Below are positions 1 through 7,631 of a stretch of DNA of 64,000 bases, piece after piece. Every line of letters begins with the position of its first letter. Within the stretch, counting starts at the first letter, position 1. Source of the stretch: Chryseobacterium oryzae (GTDB lineage: Bacteria; Bacteroidota; Bacteroidia; Flavobacteriales; Weeksellaceae); contig NZ_CP094529.1 of NCBI RefSeq assembly GCF_022811665.1, positions 1,550,001 through 1,614,000 on the forward strand. The letters are read 5' to 3'. Both the position numbers and the translations under genes were made by a program. Under the pieces are notes generated by a model. The model was not told the origin of the DNA, did not search any database, and saw only the letters and a list, made by a program, of their open reading frames with translations.

Positions 1-797
1 TTGTAAAGGAAGCACAGGATTTAAAACTTACAGAAGCAGAAAGCAATGCCTTAGAAACGTATGTTCAGAATGCTGTACCTTCTACCGTTTTGGTATTTGC
101 CCACAAACATAAAAAATTAGACAGCCGCAAGAAAGTTACCAAACTTTTGGAAAAATCTGGTGCGTTATTCTTAAGCGAATCGGTAAAAGAACATCTTCTT
201 CCTAAATGGATTGCAGACGAATGTTTAAGACTTCAGATAAAAACGGCTCCCAATATTTCTCATCTTTTGGCAGAATATTTGGGAAATGATCTTTCCAGAA
301 TCGCCAATGAGCTTAATAAGCTTAAAATGATTTTAAAAGCGGGAGAAATTTTAGACGGAACCATTGTAGAAAATCATATCGGGATTAGTAAAGAATTCAA
401 TGTTTTCGAATTGCAGAAAGCTTTAGGAATGAAAAATGCCAATGCAGCATTTAAAATTGCACATTTTATGGGCAAAAATCCTAAAAACAATCCTTTTGTG
501 ATGTTGTTGGGGAATTTATATAACTATTTTTCCAACATCATTATTTACAACACTATGGTTGGACAATCTCCTAACGCTATTGCTTCTCAAATGGGAATTA
601 ATCCTTATTTTTTGAAAGATTATGCCGAAGCTTCCCGTTTTTATCCTCTGAAACATGCTACGAGAGTCATTTCAATCCTGAGAGAGTTTGATATGAAAGG
701 AAAAGGTCTTGGAGCGGTAAATATGGATGATGCCGAACTTATTAAAGAAATGGTCTACAAAATCATCAATGTAGATAAAATTAAAATGAAGGTTTGA
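1..797 (+). CDS. holA: DNA polymerase III subunit delta (5' partial)
   Basis: This is the C-terminal part of the clamp-loader delta subunit, which opens the beta sliding clamp for the replicative polymerase. The frame is open from base 3, so the gene starts outside the window. About 264 residues are visible and roughly 75-80 N-terminal residues are missing relative to the usual length. Family hallmarks include the NDLSRIANELNKL helix, the segment around KEFNVFELQKAL, and a helical C-terminal collar domain ending in a lysine-rich tail. A TTG at base 90 is only an internal codon, because the coding frame continues upstream of it. The family assignment rests on recognition of these conserved stretches. 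Confidence 0.9.
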   Translation, partial: VKEAQDLKLTEAESNALETYVQNAVPSTVLVFAHKHKKLDSRKKVTKLLEKSGALFLSESVKEHLLPKWIADECLRLQIKTAPNISHLLAEYLGNDLSRIANELNKLKMILKAGEILDGTIVENHIGISKEFNVFELQKALGMKNANAAFKIAHFMGKNPKNNPFVMLLGNLYNYFSNIIIYNTMVGQSPNAIASQMGINPYFLKDYAEASRFYPLKHATRVISILREFDMKGKGLGAVNMDDAELIKEMVYKIINVDKIKMKV

Positions 798-834
798 TGC
801 ATTGAAAATGAACTTTTTTCATTAAAGATTTACC

Positions 835-1929
835 ATGAAGAGTTTTTGTGCAATTATTTTAGGTTTACTTTTTCAATTCACTTATTGTCAGTCAAAAATA
901 AAATCTATTTCTCCGACTGTAGATTTGCATAATTCTTTAAACATCCAAATTATTGAAACTTTAGGTAACTTTTTAGAAACTAAAGATTCTAAATTGTGGC
1001 TTGAATCCGATTTCAAAAAATTCCAGTTTCCTTTTTACGAAATTATGGATATTCAAAACGGAAAAATGGGATCAGATTTTTATCAACCTTCACTCATGGA
1101 AATTATTCCAACCGATAAGGATGACCAAAAAATCATAAAAATAGCTTTCATAGGATACAATCCAAAAACAAAATCTAATCTGATTAAAGCAATTTATAAT
1201 ATGATTGCTTCTAAAAAAGAGGGAAAAATATTCTTCAGCAAGTATATAAATTATGCTACAAAAGATTGGACAGAGAAGAAAGAAGACAACATTACCTACT
1301 CTATTTCGCCATTAAAAAAAGCAAACAATATAGAAATTGAAAAGCAAAAAACAGATATTAAGCAGCTTTCAGAGTTTTTTGAAACTGAGAAATTCCCGAT
1401 TTATTACTATTCAACAGTTTCTCCTGAAGAAGCATTCAAATTGAAAGGTTTTGATTATCATCCAATGATGTACACCGATCAATCGGGTGGTTTCGCAGAA
1501 CCTTATAACATTATTATATCTGGAAATAACTCAGAATATTACACTCACGAAGTGGTTCATCTTTACACCGCAAAACTTTTCCCGAAGATAAATTCTTATT
1601 TCGATGAAGGAATTGCCACTTATTTTGGAGGAAGCGGAAAGTATGATTATCTGTGGCAAAAAGAAAAACTAAAGAAGTATTTAAAGGAAAATCCTGACTT
1701 TGATGTTTTCAAACACTTCAATATATATGAAAAACTTTATTTTGAGAAAGAAACTCCAATACCTTACGTAGTTTCTGCAGTACTTTGCGAAATGATTCTT
1801 ATTAAATTTGGAAAAGAAAAGCTTTTTACGGTTTTTAAAAATGGAAATTCAGTAGAGAAAGTATTAGAATCCTTTCATTTAAACCAAAAAAACATCAATT
1901 CTGAATTAAGGCAGTTTCTGAAAAATTAA
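835..1929 (+). CDS. secreted HExxH metallopeptidase-like protein
   Basis: The gene codes for 364 residues starting with a clear signal peptide (about residues 1-19). A HEVVH motif lies at residues 238-242, and a downstream DEGIATYF segment places Glu258 sixteen residues after the second His. This is the arrangement of gluzincin-type zinc peptidases (peptidase MA-like fold). The first half has no feature I recognise. The protein is probably exported to the periplasm or cell surface. It stands alone between holA and trxB. Zinc binding and proteolysis are inferred from the motif; no substrate can be suggested. Codon use and base composition look like the neighbours. Confidence 0.65.
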   Translation: MKSFCAIILGLLFQFTYCQSKIKSISPTVDLHNSLNIQIIETLGNFLETKDSKLWLESDFKKFQFPFYEIMDIQNGKMGSDFYQPSLMEIIPTDKDDQKIIKIAFIGYNPKTKSNLIKAIYNMIASKKEGKIFFSKYINYATKDWTEKKEDNITYSISPLKKANNIEIEKQKTDIKQLSEFFETEKFPIYYYSTVSPEEAFKLKGFDYHPMMYTDQSGGFAEPYNIIISGNNSEYYTHEVVHLYTAKLFPKINSYFDEGIATYFGGSGKYDYLWQKEKLKKYLKENPDFDVFKHFNIYEKLYFEKETPIPYVVSAVLCEMILIKFGKEKLFTVFKNGNSVEKVLESFHLNQKNINSELRQFLKN

Positions 1930-2048
1930 AAAAACAATATTATTTAATTTACTTTTCAGATATTAAATATTGATAACTATCATCAAATTAACTTTAATAA
2001 AACATTAAAAATTCCGACCTTAGCAAACTATAAACCGACAAATAAATT

Positions 2049-2990
2049 ATGGAACAAAATATTTTAGATTGTGTCATTGTAGGATCTGGTCCTTCTGGTT
2101 TTACAGCCGCAATTTATGCAGCAAGAGCAGATCTTAAACCAGAATTGTACACAGGTCTAGAACCGGGCGGACAATTAACTACCACTACAGAAGTAGATAA
2201 TTTCCCGGGTTATCCTGCCGGAATTACAGGTCCCGAAATGATGATGGATCTCCAAAAACAAGCAGAGAGATTCGACACCAAAGTTCACTACGAGCTCATT
2301 ACAAAGGCTGAATTTTCTGGTGAAATTGGTGGGATTCATAAACTGTACGCGGGTAATAAAGAAATTTTTGCAAAATCTGTTATTATTTCCACAGGTGCTA
2401 CTGCAAAATATCTTGGTCTTGAAGACGAAAAAAAATATGCTGGAGGCGGAGTTTCTGCTTGTGCAACTTGCGACGGATTTTTTTATAAAGGAAAAGATGT
2501 AGTTGTTGTTGGAGCTGGAGATACCGCAGCAGAAGAAGCCACTTATCTTGCAAAATTATGTAAAAAAGTGACGATGTTGGTAAGAAAAGATGTTTTCCGA
2601 GCATCTAAAGCAATGATTCACAGAGTAAACAACACTCCGAATATTGAAGTGAAATTTAACCACGAACTTATTGGTATTGAAGGAGAAAACAATTTAGTGG
2701 AAAAAGCGGTAATCATCAACAATCAAACCCAGGAAAAATCTACCGTTGATGTGGACGGAATTTTTATCGCTATTGGACACAAACCCAATACAGATATCTT
2801 TGTGGGACAAGTTAACCTTGACGAAAACGGATATATTCTTACGGAAAAAGGCTCCTCAAGAACCAATATTCCGGGAGTTTTTGCCGCTGGTGATGTTCAA
2901 GATCACATTTACAGACAGGCCATTACTGCAGCAGGAAGCGGATGTATGGCAGCCATGGATGCAGAGAAATATCTTGCTGAATTAGACTAA
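2049..2990 (+). CDS. trxB: thioredoxin-disulfide reductase
   Basis: This flavoenzyme passes electrons from NADPH to thioredoxin in the cytoplasm. The 313-residue product has the FAD-binding GSGPSG motif at residues 12-17 and the redox-active CATC pair at Cys138/Cys141. It also has a second dinucleotide fold with the glycine-rich GAGDTA segment and the C-terminal GVFAAGDV FAD motif. Length and domain order match low-molecular-weight bacterial thioredoxin reductases. The gene is single, with a strong terminator directly after it. The start is the ATG opening the conserved N-terminus. Confidence 0.97.
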   Translation: MEQNILDCVIVGSGPSGFTAAIYAARADLKPELYTGLEPGGQLTTTTEVDNFPGYPAGITGPEMMMDLQKQAERFDTKVHYELITKAEFSGEIGGIHKLYAGNKEIFAKSVIISTGATAKYLGLEDEKKYAGGGVSACATCDGFFYKGKDVVVVGAGDTAAEEATYLAKLCKKVTMLVRKDVFRASKAMIHRVNNTPNIEVKFNHELIGIEGENNLVEKAVIINNQTQEKSTVDVDGIFIAIGHKPNTDIFVGQVNLDENGYILTEKGSSRTNIPGVFAAGDVQDHIYRQAITAAGSGCMAAMDAEKYLAELD

Positions 2991-3003
2991 ATTATATAAA
3001 TTT

Positions 3004-3035
3004 AAACGCACCTTAATTAAAAGGTGCGTTTTTTT
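3004..3035 (+). terminator. intrinsic terminator after trxB, abutting crcB
   Basis: A perfect 11-bp stem (AAACGCACCTT with AAGGTGCGTTT, loop AATTAA) is followed by a T tract. The T tract ends immediately before the crcB ATG at 3036. Confidence 0.85.
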
Positions 3036-3404
3036 ATGAGAAATATATTTCTAATATTTTTTGGAGGAGGCTTAGGTAGTGTTTTGCGCTATCTGTTGTC
3101 ATTTAACGCTCAGAAACTTTGGAAAATCAACAATTTTCCTATTGGAACTCTGTTGGTAAACATTATAGGATGTTTTGCGATAGGTTTTTTAACCTCTTAT
3201 TTGGTAAAGTTTGATAATGGACTCAAATTTCTTTTAATAACCGGAATTTGTGGAGGATTCACCACTTTTTCAGCATTTAGTATCGAAAATTATTCTCTTT
3301 GGGAAAATCAGCAATTTTTGATGTTAACTATTTACATTGGATTGAGTATTTTACTTGGAATCATCGCAGTTTTTATAGGAATTAAATTTTCAAATATTCT
3401 GTAA
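3036..3404 (+). CDS. crcB: fluoride efflux channel CrcB/Fluc
   Basis: Fluc proteins are small dimeric membrane channels that let fluoride leave the cytoplasm. The 122-residue product has four hydrophobic segments and the family motifs: the N-terminal GGGLGSVLRY, then GTLLVNIIG, then GGFTTFSAFS with the polar-track threonine/serine residues. I chose the ATG at 3036. An in-frame GTG at 3024 also exists but lies inside the stem of the trxB terminator. The ATG follows the terminator T tract directly, so the mRNA is either leaderless or made by read-through. No fluoride riboswitch consensus is visible upstream. Confidence 0.9.
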   Translation: MRNIFLIFFGGGLGSVLRYLLSFNAQKLWKINNFPIGTLLVNIIGCFAIGFLTSYLVKFDNGLKFLLITGICGGFTTFSAFSIENYSLWENQQFLMLTIYIGLSILLGIIAVFIGIKFSNIL

Positions 3405-3467
3405 TTGAAAATAAACAACCTGATTTCTAACCGATTATTAACACTTGTTAAAATTACTTTAAAAATA

Positions 3468-3499
3468 TTTTGCAAAAAGAGAAAAACGCTCTATATTTG
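3468..3499 (+). promoter_or_regulatory. Bacteroidota-type promoter of tRNA-Ser
   Basis: A TTTTG -33 box (3468-3472) is followed by a 19-nt spacer and the -7 box TATATTTG (3492-3499), matching TAnnTTTG. The tRNA starts at 3532. Confidence 0.7.
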
Positions 3500-3531
3500 C
3501 ACCACTGAAAACGATAAATCGTAGTAAGTAA

Positions 3532-3619
3532 GGAGAGTTGGCAGAGTGGTCGATTGCGGCAGTCTTGAAAACTGTTGACTGTAACAGGTCCGGGGGTTCG
3601 AATCCCTCACTCTCCGCCA
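3532..3619 (+). tRNA. tRNA-Ser(TGA)
   Basis: The 88-nt gene has the acceptor stem GGAGAGT/ACTCTCC, a D arm with GCAGAGTGG, and an anticodon loop CTTGAAA giving anticodon TGA. It has a long class II variable arm, a T arm with GGTTCGAATCC, a G discriminator and an encoded CCA. The long variable arm and the anticodon identify a serine tRNA for UCN codons. It has its own promoter and terminator. Confidence 0.97.
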
Positions 3620-3640
3620 GTTGGGAAACCAAAATAAGCT

Positions 3641-3676
3641 AAAACGCTGTAAACATCAATGTTTACAGCGTTTTTT
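3641..3676 (+). terminator. terminator of tRNA-Ser
   Basis: A perfect 14-bp stem (AAAACGCTGTAAAC with its complement, loop ATCAAT) runs into a short T tract 22 bases after the tRNA 3' end. Confidence 0.85.
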
Positions 3677-3984
3677 GTTTTTCGGTAGTATCAAAGAAAA
3701 GCAAAAAAGACCATATTGAAAGTGACCTATTTAGTGACCTATCGTGAAAATATCAAAATAGGTCACTGAAATCTCTGGAAAACCTAACCAATAAGCAGTC
3801 TAGCGATTGGATCAAAATCAAAATTGATATTTTGTAGACGATGTTATTATGGATAAGGTAATGCCTTTTATTTAAAGAAACTATAATTATAACTTATTAG
3901 AAATAATGTGCATTTTTAAACAAAAATTTCAATATATAACTAATTTTAACATAAAAAGTATATTTTTATCAAAAATAATACCCC
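3677..3984. other. intergenic stretch downstream of tRNA-Ser with short repeats
   Basis: No complete gene is visible. The decamer AGTGACCTAT occurs twice in direct orientation (3721-3730, 3733-3742) and once inverted (3758-3767). From 3748 to a TAG at about 3835 one frame is open and reads like the tail of a protein (ending SSDWIKIKIDIL) but has no start codon. Together with the position behind a tRNA gene this could be the scar of an integrated element; that is inference. The rest is AT-rich and featureless. Confidence 0.35.
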
Positions 3985-4458
3985 ATGAAAACATTAATTA
4001 CCAGTTTAGCGAGTATCGCTATTCTTTCCAGTTCTCTGCAATCTTGTGCAAGCACATCTTCAGTAGCCAATAAAATTACCATTGAGTCCGGCGAAATTCC
4101 TCCAGACATGAAATCTGAAGACTTTACGTTAATTGGCGTACTGAAAGAGAGAGGAAGTTATGATAAATATGTGAAAATAGCATTTGCAAATTATACTGGA
4201 AAATATGTTTTGGCTACCGAGAGCGAAATCATAAATAAATACAGTGACACAAACAAATACCGGTATATAATGGATTATGAAAGAGAGACTGCAAGTCTTA
4301 CTGTTGCTGGTACAAGCAAATCTCAAACTGTTCCTGGTAAAAGATATTTTATTTTAGACAGAAAAACTGACAAAGAGTACCAAAGAAAAACATGGTCGAG
4401 TTTTTATGCTAAAGAAATGCAAGCCTATCTGAAAGCAATAGAAGCTGTTAAAAATTAA
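3985..4458 (+). CDS. putative lipoprotein of unknown function
   Basis: The 157-residue product begins with a lipoprotein signal peptide whose lipobox SLQSC puts the lipidated Cys at residue 21. The mature part is polar, with two tyrosine-rich stretches (around EYINKYSDTNKYRYIMDY and GKRYFILDRKTDKEYQ), and should be anchored in an outer or inner membrane leaflet facing the periplasm. I do not recognise a family. The gene stands alone, about 0.5 kb after tRNA-Ser, and is followed by a modest hairpin. The start is the ATG giving the signal peptide. Confidence 0.7.
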   Translation: MKTLITSLASIAILSSSLQSCASTSSVANKITIESGEIPPDMKSEDFTLIGVLKERGSYDKYVKIAFANYTGKYVLATESEIINKYSDTNKYRYIMDYERETASLTVAGTSKSQTVPGKRYFILDRKTDKEYQRKTWSSFYAKEMQAYLKAIEAVKN

Positions 4459-4481
4459 TCATTAACTGCAAAAGATATAAG

Positions 4482-4512
4482 GAAGAAGGATGAGTGTATT
4501 CCTTCTTCTTTA
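4482..4512 (+). terminator. probable terminator after lipoprotein gene
   Basis: A 9-bp stem (GAAGAAGGA with TCCTTCTTC, 9-nt loop) is followed by TTTAT, 24 bases after the stop codon. The T tract is short, so termination may be weak. Confidence 0.5.
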
Positions 4513-4676
4513 TACTTAAAAATTGATAAAGTATCTTGTGATTACATAAGTCTAAACTGATTGTTCTATTCTATGTTTTTTAGCTGCTACAATTCAAATA
4601 GAATTTAGATATCTTACTTTCGAAATTACGATTAACCATAAATAATGAAGCCAATTTTTGTTATAATAAAAAATCG

Positions 4677-5075
4677 ATGAAAGAACCTAAATTGAGATTT
4701 GTAAGTCGAAAAGCTATAGAAGATTTAACAAAAAACTTGAATCTTCACTACACTTTATCTGACTATCAGGATTGGGAATTTATTGTTGGAAAACCAAAAG
4801 ATATAGAAAAATATATCAATTATTATGCGACTGAATTTGATGAGGATAATAAGTTCGCATTAATGGAAATAATCATTCAGGCAACTGAAGATCAAACAAC
4901 GGAAAACGACTTTTTTAAACATTTAAAAATTCTTTTAAAACTGCTAAAAGAAAATTTCCGTTTACATGAATATTCTGTCTATTACTGGTCATGTTTCGAA
5001 AATGAAAATATAGAAGACTGCTGGAAAGTAACTCCTTTTATGAGGGACTTATGGCAAAAATGCATCATCAGCTAA
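4677..5075 (+). CDS. small hypothetical protein
   Basis: A 132-residue soluble protein without signal peptide or membrane segment. It is rich in acidic and aromatic residues, with a central helix-forming stretch (KHLKILLKLLKENF) and two tryptophans near the C-terminus. I do not recognise the family. Size, isolation and composition resemble small accessory genes such as immunity proteins, but no toxin partner is next to it, so this is only a possibility. The ATG at 4677 is the first in the frame. The gene lies between two gene-poor stretches. Confidence 0.55.
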   Translation: MKEPKLRFVSRKAIEDLTKNLNLHYTLSDYQDWEFIVGKPKDIEKYINYYATEFDEDNKFALMEIIIQATEDQTTENDFFKHLKILLKLLKENFRLHEYSVYYWSCFENENIEDCWKVTPFMRDLWQKCIIS

Positions 5076-5640
5076 TATCCTTGTTAGTAGATTTCTAAAT
5101 ATATTCAAGCAAAAATATTAAAATTTTTGATTTACATATGTTTAAGATAAACCAAGGTGTATAACTCACAAAACTTTGTATTATTTTATTAAACAAAGTG
5201 CCTTTGTATAGATTAAAAACATTTCAAAAAGTAAACTTCTCTTTGTTTTTCTTTGCGATAAAATAATTAAGAATTGAATATCAGAACTATTTAAAATATT
5301 TCTTATCCCGAAATCACGTTAAATATATTACTTTTGATGCACCCAAAAATAGAAAAGTGTATAAAAAACTGATTGATGAATCATACATCCGATTAATTTA
5401 TATTGATTCATTTCATCATTTAAAAAAGTGGAATCTACATTAACCCTGAGCTGACATTGTAAAGCTATTTTTTAATCTTGTAGAATTTTTGTAAGTTTAG
5501 TTCATTGATTGACCATAGCATCCTTGAACTTTCAATTCTTCGAAAGCCGGCAATTGCCTATGGTGAAACTTTTATTTCGTGAAAACTTTTACTTTAGTTG
5601 TACTTTAACAAAAAAACTTAATAAAAACTAACAACAAACA
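5076..5640. other. 565-bp gene-poor stretch
   Basis: Apart from the fragment at 5267-5443, I see no gene. A small inverted repeat (CCATAG near 5514 with CTATGG near 5558) could form a hairpin in the upstream region of the AraC-type gene that starts at 5641. No clean TAnnTTTG box was identified. Confidence 0.4.
5267..5443 (+). pseudogene. possible C-terminal gene fragment
   Basis: One frame is open for 59 codons to a TAA at 5441-5443 and reads like real protein (YFLSRNHVKYITFDAPKNRK and onward to SFHHLKKWNLH). It has no ATG and is cut off upstream by a stop at 5264. I interpret it as the decayed 3' end of a gene of unknown family. Confidence 0.3.
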
Positions 5641-6732
5641 ATGAATTTTAATGAAATAATTTCTTTTCTTTTAGCCGGAGGTCTTTTATTACTTGGTTTT
5701 CTGTTATTAATAAACCCAATGGAAACCAATAAAAAAGGTAATTTCTACTTTGGATTATGTTTATTGTTATGGTCAACTTTTTGGCTTGATGAAGTTTTCA
5801 ATGCAGCACATTTTAAAAACAATTCTTATCTTACTATTGGTAAAGGTATTATTCAGTTTTTTACTCCTATTGCTTTTTATTTGAGCATTAAATTTTATAC
5901 CAACCCGACTTACAAATTGAATAAAGATGGTGGCAGATATCTTATTTTACCTATTATTTATCTATTTTTTTTGTTATACAGCTTTTCTTCTTCCAAAGAA
6001 ATTTTTAAAATATTGCCAATAATCTTAATGATGGGAAATGCTTTGTTATATACTGTTTTAGCATATGTTAATATTCAAAAGCACCAAAAAAACATTGAAT
6101 CTGTCATTTCCAATAAAGAACCTGTTGACCTTCACTGGATAAAAAACATCATCTACGCCATTGCGGGTTCTACTATTATTGCAATGTTGTATAATGCTTT
6201 TTCCAATGCTACAGCGTTGAATTTATATATGAATTTATTTTTTTTGGCGGTGGTCTATATGATTGCTTATTTTTCTATCAAACAACAGGAAGTGTATTCC
6301 CAGAATTTGAATATTGATGAAATTGTAAATACGGACGATATTGAAAATGAACAGCAAAAAAGTAAGCTGCTTCTTAATAATTCCGAATTAGAAACTCTAA
6401 AGGAAAGACTATTACACCTCATTGAAACCGAAAAACCATATCTCGACAGTGAACTGAACTTAGTAAAATTAGCAGACAAACTATCGCTCTCCACGCATCA
6501 GCTTTCCTATGTGATCAATAATGGGTTTAATGAAAATTTCTTTCAATTCGTTAACAAATACAAGGTTCAAAAAGCAAAAGAATTATTGAATAATCCTAAA
6601 TACGACAACTATACTATTGTAGCCATTGGATTTGAATCGGGATTTAATTCCAAGACTGCCTTTAATACTACTTTCAAAAAAATGACTTCGTATACCCCCA
6701 CTGAATACAGAAAAAGTCGTTCCGATTTATAA
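5641..6732 (+). CDS. membrane-anchored AraC-family regulator
   Basis: The 363-residue protein has about seven hydrophobic segments in residues 1-215, a polar linker, and a C-terminal AraC-type double HTH (about residues 250-360). The second HTH contains VAIGFESGFNSKTAFNTTFK and ends with TSYTPTEYRKS. Such 7TM-AraC proteins are common in Bacteroidota and are thought to sense a ligand at or in the membrane. The gene is followed by two dehydrogenase-type genes on the same strand, which are plausible targets; that is inferred from proximity only. The ATG at 5641 starts directly before the first membrane helix. Confidence 0.85.
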   Translation: MNFNEIISFLLAGGLLLLGFLLLINPMETNKKGNFYFGLCLLLWSTFWLDEVFNAAHFKNNSYLTIGKGIIQFFTPIAFYLSIKFYTNPTYKLNKDGGRYLILPIIYLFFLLYSFSSSKEIFKILPIILMMGNALLYTVLAYVNIQKHQKNIESVISNKEPVDLHWIKNIIYAIAGSTIIAMLYNAFSNATALNLYMNLFFLAVVYMIAYFSIKQQEVYSQNLNIDEIVNTDDIENEQQKSKLLLNNSELETLKERLLHLIETEKPYLDSELNLVKLADKLSLSTHQLSYVINNGFNENFFQFVNKYKVQKAKELLNNPKYDNYTIVAIGFESGFNSKTAFNTTFKKMTSYTPTEYRKSRSDL

Positions 6733-6854
6733 AACTGAACCATTAACAAATTGATTAATAAATTTTTATAAAAAAAAGAATAATTGGTTCCATCTTATCA
6801 ATTGGAGCATTTCAGCCTATCTTATCTGATATTTTTGCTGTTAAATAATAAGAT

Positions 6855-7631
6855 ATGGAGTATTCGTATGCAGTGGTAACTGGAGCAAGCCAAGGATTAG
6901 GGAAGTCTTTTGCACAGGAATTGGCAAAAAAAGGCTTTAATTTAATTTTGATAAGTTTACCTCATCAGGATTTATCATCATTAAGTTTGAACTTACAACA
7001 GCAATTTGGCGTTCAAGTCGTTTATAAAGAAACAGATTTAAGCATTAAAGAGAACATAATTGCTCTTTGTGATTGGATCAATAAGTATTATAATGTAAAT
7101 TTTCTCGTCAACAATGCGGGTATTGGAGGAACAAAAAAATTTGAAGATGCCACCGCTTTCTACATTGAAAAAATCATTCAGCTTAATGTTTTAGCCACTT
7201 CATTACTGACTCATCAATTGTTATCAAACCTAAAAAAACAGAAAAAATCCTATATCCTCAACGTTTCCAGTTTAGCAGCATTTTCTCCAATCGGTTACAA
7301 AACGGTATATCCTGCATCAAAAGCTTTTATACATTCATTTTCAAGAGGTTTGTATCAGGAACTAAAAGAAACCAATGTTTTCGTAAGTGTCGTAAATCCG
7401 GGAGCAATGGCAACCAATGCGGAAGTATCAGAAAGAATTAGAAATCAAGGCTTTTTCGGGAAATTAACCTTATTAAATCCTGATAAAGTTGCAGAAAAGT
7501 GCATAAAACAAATCATAAAAAGAGATACCGTGATTATGGTAAACCCAATGAGTTGGTTAATGCTTCGAATATTGCCGATTTGGATACGACTTCCGCTAAT
7601 GACAAAAGCCATAAAAAGAGAAATCTGCTAA
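6855..7631 (+). CDS. SDR family NAD(P)-dependent oxidoreductase
   Basis: The 258-residue short-chain dehydrogenase has the cofactor motif TGASQGLG (residues 9-16), NNAG (86-89), a catalytic serine region NVSS (Ser138/139) and the YxxxK pair Tyr152/Lys156. The C-terminus is unusually hydrophobic and basic (around SWLMLRILPIWIRLPL), which may attach the enzyme to the membrane. The substrate cannot be deduced. The stop codon overlaps the start of the next gene (TAATG), indicating translational coupling with the epimerase-like protein. Confidence 0.9.
   Translation: MEYSYAVVTGASQGLGKSFAQELAKKGFNLILISLPHQDLSSLSLNLQQQFGVQVVYKETDLSIKENIIALCDWINKYYNVNFLVNNAGIGGTKKFEDATAFYIEKIIQLNVLATSLLTHQLLSNLKKQKKSYILNVSSLAAFSPIGYKTVYPASKAFIHSFSRGLYQELKETNVFVSVVNPGAMATNAEVSERIRNQGFFGKLTLLNPDKVAEKCIKQIIKRDTVIMVNPMSWLMLRILPIWIRLPLMTKAIKREIC

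Noticed and set aside
2991..3035. Fluoride riboswitch before crcB
   Set aside because: The 33 bases before the ATG are occupied by the trxB terminator, and no crcB-motif consensus is visible further upstream.
3532..3984. Integrated phage or genomic island at tRNA-Ser
   Set aside because: No integrase gene and no second copy of the tRNA 3' end are present; only short repeats remain, reported as a low-interest finding.
7499..7630. Upstream extension of the epimerase-like gene
   Set aside because: The frame is open but lies inside the SDR gene; the Rossmann motif starts right after the ATG at 7631, which overlaps the previous stop.
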